Source: JAPSGM01 sp036556985
Lineage (GTDB): Bacteria; Chloroflexota; Limnocylindria; QHBO01
Assembly: GCA_036556985.1 (NCBI GenBank)
Contig: DATBIK010000058.1
Coordinates: 1 to 14,421 of the forward strand
Direction: 5' to 3'
DNA length: 14,421 nt
Below, in pieces: positions 10,192 through 14,421 of the stretch (its first letter is position 1; every line of letters begins with the position of its first letter). The position numbers and the translations under genes were made by a program. A model generated the notes under the pieces. The model was not told the origin of the DNA and searched no databases. It saw nothing but the letters and a program-made list of their open reading frames with translations.

Positions 10192-11274
10192 ATGAGCAGC
10201 CTCAGCCAGCGGCTCGAGCAGGAGGGCCGGGACGCGCTCGACGCGCTCGCCGCTGCGCCCGACGTTGAGGCGGTCGAGTCGCTGCGCGTCGCCGTGCTGG
10301 GACGGAACGGCTCGCTGACTGCGCTCCTGCGCGAGCTGGGAAGCGTGCCTGCCGAGGAGCGGCCCGCCGTCGGGCAGGTGGCGAACCGCGTGCGTGCCGA
10401 AGTGGAGGGGATAATCGGCGATCGGCTCGCGCAGCTCCATCGGTCCGGCCTGGAGGAGCGCCTGGCAGGGGAGACGATCGACATGAGCGCTCCCGGGCGA
10501 CCGGTGCGGGTCGGTCACCTCAGCCCGCTGATGAGCACTGAGCGCGACCTGCGCGAGATCTTCCACGCCTTCGGTTTCGAGGTGTTCGAAGGCCCCGAGA
10601 TCGAGACCGAGTGGTGGAATTTCGAGGCGCTGAACATCCCGCCCGACCACCCGAGCCGGGACCTGTGGGACACGCTGTATGTCGCCGAACCGGGAAGCGT
10701 GGCGTCCGGCGAGCCGCGCCCCGCCGAGGACGGCACGATCCTGCGTACCCACACCAGCCCGGTCCAGATCCGCGCCATGCGCGAGCTGCGGCCGCCGCTG
10801 CGGGTCATCACGCCGGGACGCTGCTTCCGCCACGACGCCCCGGATGCCAGCCACGGCTTCGAGTTCTTCCAGGTGGAGGGGCTCGTCGTCGACCGCGGCA
10901 CGAGCCTCGCCGACCTGAAGGGCATGCTGGAGGAGTTCGCCCGCGCGCTGTATGGCGACGGCACGCGGACCCGCTTCCGTCCCGGCTACTACCCGTTCAC
11001 CGAGCCGAGCGTGGCCTTCGACATCGCCTGCCTGGTGTGCGGCGGCCCGGGCTGTTCCGCCTGCAAGCGCAGCGGCTGGATGACGATCCTCGGCGCCGGC
11101 ATGGTCCATCCCCGCGTCCTGCGCGCCGGAGAGATCGACCCGGACGAGTTCCAGGGCTACGCCTTCGGGATGGGGCTCGACCGCGCCACGCTCCTGCGCC
11201 ACGCCATCCCGGACCTGCGGCTGCTCATGACCGCCGACCTGCGCTTCGTCGAACAGTTCGCGGGAGGGCGGTAG
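10192..11274 (+). CDS. pheS: Phenylalanyl-tRNA synthetase alpha subunit
   Basis: 360 residues, slightly above the usual 340 or so. With PheT it forms the heterotetramer that charges tRNA-Phe; PheS holds the class II active site. A helical N-terminal arm covers about 1-95. Motif 2 is PGRCFRHDAPDASHGFEFFQVEG, seen as GRCFRHDA and FEFFQVEG. Motif 3 is AFGMGLDRATLLRH near the C-terminus. FRPGYYPFTEPS lines the substrate pocket, and CLVCGGPGCSACKRSGW carries the four cysteines of a zinc-ribbon-like insert common in Gram-positive PheS. ATG 10192 follows AGGTGG (10182-10187) and matches the family start; ATG 10138 is in frame but sits inside the terminator loop. pheT follows 4 nt after the stop. Confidence 0.97.
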   Translation: MSSLSQRLEQEGRDALDALAAAPDVEAVESLRVAVLGRNGSLTALLRELGSVPAEERPAVGQVANRVRAEVEGIIGDRLAQLHRSGLEERLAGETIDMSAPGRPVRVGHLSPLMSTERDLREIFHAFGFEVFEGPEIETEWWNFEALNIPPDHPSRDLWDTLYVAEPGSVASGEPRPAEDGTILRTHTSPVQIRAMRELRPPLRVITPGRCFRHDAPDASHGFEFFQVEGLVVDRGTSLADLKGMLEEFARALYGDGTRTRFRPGYYPFTEPSVAFDIACLVCGGPGCSACKRSGWMTILGAGMVHPRVLRAGEIDPDEFQGYAFGMGLDRATLLRHAIPDLRLLMTADLRFVEQFAGGR

Positions 11275-11278
11275 GCCG

Positions 11279-13717
11279 ATGCGCGTGCCGCTCTCCTGGC
11301 TGCGCGACTACGTCGACGTCGACCTGACGCCCGAGGCGCTGGCCGAGGCGCTCACCGTGCGGGGCATGGAGGTCCAGGCCGTCGAGGTCACCGGGGCGGA
11401 CTGGACCGATGTCGTCGTCGGGCGCCTGCTCAGCGTGGAGCGCCATCCGAACGCGGACAAGCTCTGGCTCACGAGCGTCGACGTCGGCGGCGACGCACCG
11501 CTGCAGGTCGTGTGCGGCGCGGACAACATCGCCCCCGGCCAGCTCGTGCCGGTGGCGCGCGTGGGTGCCGTGCTCCCCGGTGAGCGGCGCATCGAGCGCA
11601 CGAAGATCCGCGGGGTCGAGTCGCAGGGCATGCTGTGCTCGCCAGTCGAGCTCGGCCTCGGCGAGAACGCGGACGGGATCCACATCCTCGGCGACGGCGA
11701 CGAGCTGCCGCTGGGCGCGGACCTCGGGCCGATCGTCGGCGAGGTGGTGCTCGACGTGGACGTGAAGCCGAACCGCGGCGACGCGCTGTCGATGGTGGGC
11801 CTGGCGCGCGAGATCGCGGCATTCACCGGCGCCGAGCTGCGCCTGCCCGATGCCTCGGTCGCGGAGGACGCCGCGCTCGAGGCGGCCGAGCTGGTGTCGG
11901 TCCGGATCGAGGACCCGGCCTGCCCGCGGTTCACGGCGCGCGCCTTCACCGGCGTCGCGAACGGGCCGTCACCGGCGTGGATGCAGTCCCGCCTGCTGGC
12001 CGCCGGCATGCGGCCGATATCGGCGGTGGTGGACGTGACGAACTACGTCATGCACGAGCTCGGGCAGCCGATGCATGCCTACGACGCGGCCACCCTGCCC
12101 GGCGGCGAGATCGTCGTCCGCCGCGGTCGGCCCGGGGAGCGGCTGGAGACGATCGACCACGAGACGCGCACGCTCGACGAGCGGATGCTCGTCATCGCCG
12201 ATCGCGAGCGGGCCATCGGCCTGGCCGGGATCATGGGCGGCGCCGATACCGAGGTCACCGCCGAGACGACCGAGGTCATCCTCGAGTCGGCCATCTTCCA
12301 CGGGCCGACGATCCGCAACGCGGCACGGCGCCTCGGCCTGCGCTCCGAGGCGAGCATGCGCCACGAGAAGGGGATCGGGCACGATCTGCCGCGCTACGCG
12401 GCAGACCGCGCTGCGCGGCTCATCGTCCAGGTCACCGGCGCGCGGTTGGCGAGCGGCATCGTCGACAACGACCCGTCGGCCCCCGACCCACGCGTGGTTG
12501 CGGTGGACCTCGACCGCATCGAGCGCCTGCTCGGCATCGGCCTGGACGGCGAGCGGGTCGGGGAGCTGCTGACGCCGCTCGGGTTCGGCGTCGCGGCCGC
12601 CGGCGACCGCGGCGTCGACGTGACGGTGCCGTCGTTCCGGCTGGACGTCGTCGCACCCGAGGACGTGGCCGAGGAGATCGCTCGCGCATACGGCTACGAC
12701 CGCGTGCCGGCCACGCTGAGCATGCCCCAGCTGCCGCCATTCCGCCCGGACCCCGGGGAGCCGCGGCACCGCGTGCGGCGCATCCTGGCCGGGCTCGGCC
12801 TCGACGAGGTGGTGGGTCACGCGCTCATCGGCGCGGACGACCTCGCGCGCTCTGGCTACGACCCGGCCGACGTGTCGCTCGTCCACGTGGCGAACCCGCT
12901 CAGCGAGCAGCACGCCATCCTCCGCCCGGTCATGTACCCGTCGATGCTCGCGGCGCTGGCCGAGAACGTTCGGCAGCGACGCCACGACCCGTTCCTGTTC
13001 GAGGTGGGGAAGACGTACCACCACCTCGGGGAGGAGCGCGGGCCGGCCGGCGCCGAGAGCGCCGGCACGGGGCGCTGGGAGGCATGGCACGTCGCGATCG
13101 GGATGCTCGGGCCGGTCGCGCCGGTGCATCCGGGGGATCCGGAGCGCCAGGCGGACGTCGCCGACCTCAAGGGCGTCGTCGAGGCGCTGCACGTCGCGCT
13201 CGGCGCGCCGCCGCCCTCCTGGCGCGCGGAGACGCCCGAGGAGCGCCACCCGCATCTCCACCCGGGACGCGCGGGATGCATGGTCGACGTTGCCGGGCAC
13301 GCGTACGGGAGCGCCGGCGAGGTCCACCCCGCGGTCGCCGAGGCGTGGGGCCTGCCGGGCCGTCCGGTCGTTGCGGCCATCAACCTGCCGCAGCTGTTCG
13401 CCCTCGTGCCGGAGGGCGTGCGCGCCGCGCCCGTGCCGTCCGCGCAGCCGATCGACCGCGACCTGGCCGTCGTGGTCGACGAGGCCACGCCGCTCGGTGA
13501 GCTCGTCCGCGTCGTCCGCGCCTCGGCAGGGCCGCTGCTGGGCACGGCCCGCGTGTTCGATGTCTATCGCGGCGAGCAGGTCGGCGACGGCAAGGTCTCG
13601 TACGCGGTCGCGCTGCGCTTCCAGCCGGAGTCCGCCGGCGACGAGCCGTCGATCGAGCGAGCCATGCGGCGCGTGCGTGGTTCGCTCGAGCACCACCTCG
13701 GAGCTCAGATCCGCTGA
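11279..13717 (+). CDS. pheT: Phenylalanyl-tRNA synthetase beta subunit
   Basis: 812 residues, the normal length. The domains run in the standard order. An N-terminal segment MRVPLSWLRDYVDVDL comes first. A tRNA-binding (EMAP-like) domain spans about 40-150, with HPNADKLWLTSVDVG and VCGADNI. B3/B4 editing covers about 205-375, with VVDVTNYVMHELGQPMHAYD. B5 covers about 395-475, then the catalytically inactive class II-like core about 490-690, with LFEVGKTY. The C-terminal anticodon-binding (FDX-ACB) domain covers about 715-812, with DRDLAVVVDE and FDVYRGEQVGDGKVS. It starts 4 nt after pheS. No obvious defect. Confidence 0.98.
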   Translation: MRVPLSWLRDYVDVDLTPEALAEALTVRGMEVQAVEVTGADWTDVVVGRLLSVERHPNADKLWLTSVDVGGDAPLQVVCGADNIAPGQLVPVARVGAVLPGERRIERTKIRGVESQGMLCSPVELGLGENADGIHILGDGDELPLGADLGPIVGEVVLDVDVKPNRGDALSMVGLAREIAAFTGAELRLPDASVAEDAALEAAELVSVRIEDPACPRFTARAFTGVANGPSPAWMQSRLLAAGMRPISAVVDVTNYVMHELGQPMHAYDAATLPGGEIVVRRGRPGERLETIDHETRTLDERMLVIADRERAIGLAGIMGGADTEVTAETTEVILESAIFHGPTIRNAARRLGLRSEASMRHEKGIGHDLPRYAADRAARLIVQVTGARLASGIVDNDPSAPDPRVVAVDLDRIERLLGIGLDGERVGELLTPLGFGVAAAGDRGVDVTVPSFRLDVVAPEDVAEEIARAYGYDRVPATLSMPQLPPFRPDPGEPRHRVRRILAGLGLDEVVGHALIGADDLARSGYDPADVSLVHVANPLSEQHAILRPVMYPSMLAALAENVRQRRHDPFLFEVGKTYHHLGEERGPAGAESAGTGRWEAWHVAIGMLGPVAPVHPGDPERQADVADLKGVVEALHVALGAPPPSWRAETPEERHPHLHPGRAGCMVDVAGHAYGSAGEVHPAVAEAWGLPGRPVVAAINLPQLFALVPEGVRAAPVPSAQPIDRDLAVVVDEATPLGELVRVVRASAGPLLGTARVFDVYRGEQVGDGKVSYAVALRFQPESAGDEPSIERAMRRVRGSLEHHLGAQIR

Positions 13718-13733
13718 TCCCCGCGCCGATTCC

Positions 13734-13763
13734 TTGTCGCGCCGCGAGGCGGGCTGGTACCCT
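13734..13763 (+). promoter_or_regulatory. Candidate promoter for cvpA
   Basis: TTGTCG (13734-13739), an 18-nt spacer and TACCCT (13758-13763) give a plausible housekeeping promoter in the 78-nt gap after pheT. A start near 13770 would leave a short leader carrying the AGGAGGTGA ribosome-binding site (13783-13791). Confidence 0.5.
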
Positions 13764-13795
13764 TCCGCCGCCCGAGTAGCCGAGGAGGTGACCGC

Positions 13796-14365
13796 GTGGA
13801 GTTCCTGCGCCAGCTGAGCGTGATGGACCTGTTCATCGTGCTGGTCCTGGCCGCCGGCGTCTTCGCGGGCTTCACCCAGGGCCTCATCCGGTATGCGCTG
13901 AACGTCGTCGTCGTGCTCGTCGCGTTCGTCATCGCCTCGATCCTGGAGGGGCCGCTGTACAACGCGCTCGGCTTCTGGGAGGCGTTCAACCCCCTCCTCC
14001 GCGAGCAGATCCTCTTCCTTCTCCTCTTCATCGGGCTCGTGGTCGGCGGCTGGTTCGTCGTCCGCGCGCTCTACCAGCGCACGCGGTTGCCGATCGCACG
14101 CCAGCTCGACGAGCTCGGCGGCGCCGCGCTCGGACTGCTGTGGGCCGCGCTGTTCATCGGCTTCCTGGTGGTGGTGATGGACACCTTCTTCCGCACCGCC
14201 CCCGAGTCGATCACCGCCGGCGCGGGCATCATCAAGAGCCTCTACGACGCGCTCGAATCCTCGGCTCTCGTCGAACTGTTCCGGGATACCCTGATCCCGG
14301 CCTTCGGGTACCTGGCGCGACCGTTCGTGCCGAGCGAGATCGCCGAGCACCTGGCGCCGCGCTGA
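13796..14365 (+). CDS. CvpA family membrane protein
   Basis: 189 residues. Hydrophobic segments at about 10-28, 32-50, 73-92 and 105-127 give the four-helix layout of CvpA (colicin V production protein family), with the early LAAGVFAGFTQGLIRYALN block typical of the family (D-x3-L...G...G...G). The C-terminal 60 residues are soluble, with several aromatic residues. CvpA proteins are linked to envelope function; the exact role is not settled. The start is GTG 13796, 4 nt after an AGGAGGTGA Shine-Dalgarno, the strongest in the window. Likely the first gene of a new transcript shared with the partial gene that follows. Confidence 0.85.
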   Translation: MEFLRQLSVMDLFIVLVLAAGVFAGFTQGLIRYALNVVVVLVAFVIASILEGPLYNALGFWEAFNPLLREQILFLLLFIGLVVGGWFVVRALYQRTRLPIARQLDELGGAALGLLWAALFIGFLVVVMDTFFRTAPESITAGAGIIKSLYDALESSALVELFRDTLIPAFGYLARPFVPSEIAEHLAPR

Positions 14366-14367
14366 CG

Positions 14368-14421
14368 ATGAGCGCGGCCGGCGTTCCGGCACCGGCCGCC
14401 CGGGCGGCGGACGCACGCATC
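14368..14421 (+). CDS. Start of an unidentified gene, cut by the window end
   Basis: ATG 14368 lies 2 nt after the cvpA stop and stays open for 18 codons to the window edge: MSAAGVPAPAARAADARI. This is too short to identify. cvpA is followed by mutS2 in many bacteria, and MutS2 often begins a little before an ALE/DK-type segment, so a mutS2 start is conceivable. That is context only. Confidence 0.3.
   Translation, partial: MSAAGVPAPAARAADARI

Noticed and set aside
11969..14416. 815-codon open frame on the minus strand
   Set aside because: It is antisense to pheT and cvpA, both certain genes. Its product is rich in R, G, A, D, V and H without domains. Long antisense frames are expected in GC-rich coding DNA.
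1..14421. CRISPR arrays, insertion sequences, tRNA or rRNA genes, prophage or attachment sites
   Set aside because: No direct-repeat array, transposase, tRNA-like cloverleaf or rRNA segment was seen on either strand.

Overview
This is a GC-rich bacterial chromosome segment, densely packed, with every supported gene on the + strand. The codon bias, many GTG starts, a DUF5317 protein, a heliorhodopsin and a Gram-positive-style infC-rpmI-rplT-pheS-pheT block fit a monoderm lineage. Chloroflexota (Limnocylindria-like) is my best guess, with Actinobacteriota as the alternative; this is inference, because no rRNA marker is present.

Layout. (1) 2-1936: the end of paaA, then paaB, paaC and paaD of the phenylacetyl-CoA epoxidase system. 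A 198-nt gap separates paaA from paaB. (2) 1984-2736: a complete heliorhodopsin, 47 nt after paaD, where a paaE reductase gene might have been expected. (3) 2796-4965: thrS, encoding a threonyl-tRNA synthetase without a TGS domain, and a small VOC-fold protein. (4) 5067-8641: a cyclic-di-GMP module. It holds a membrane GAF-GGDEF-EAL protein, a DUF5317 membrane protein 1 nt downstream, a class I c-di-GMP (GEMM-I) riboswitch, a 29-codon transmembrane micro-ORF directly behind the riboswitch, and a possible second micro-ORF. (5) 8648-13717: tandem hairpins, a good promoter, then infC (apparently starting at ATA), rpmI, rplT, an intergenic terminator or attenuator, pheS and pheT. (6) 13734-14421: a promoter, cvpA, and the first 18 codons of a further gene.

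How the genes fit together. thrS and infC-rpmI-rplT-pheST are often adjacent in bacteria. Here about 4 kb carrying the c-di-GMP module lies between them. The module contains an enzyme with both synthesis and hydrolysis motifs and an RNA sensor of the same messenger. The sensor appears to control one or two tiny proteins that I do not recognise. This riboswitch and micro-protein arrangement is the best candidate for something undescribed. The heliorhodopsin next to an oxygen-dependent aromatic catabolism operon is the second point of interest.
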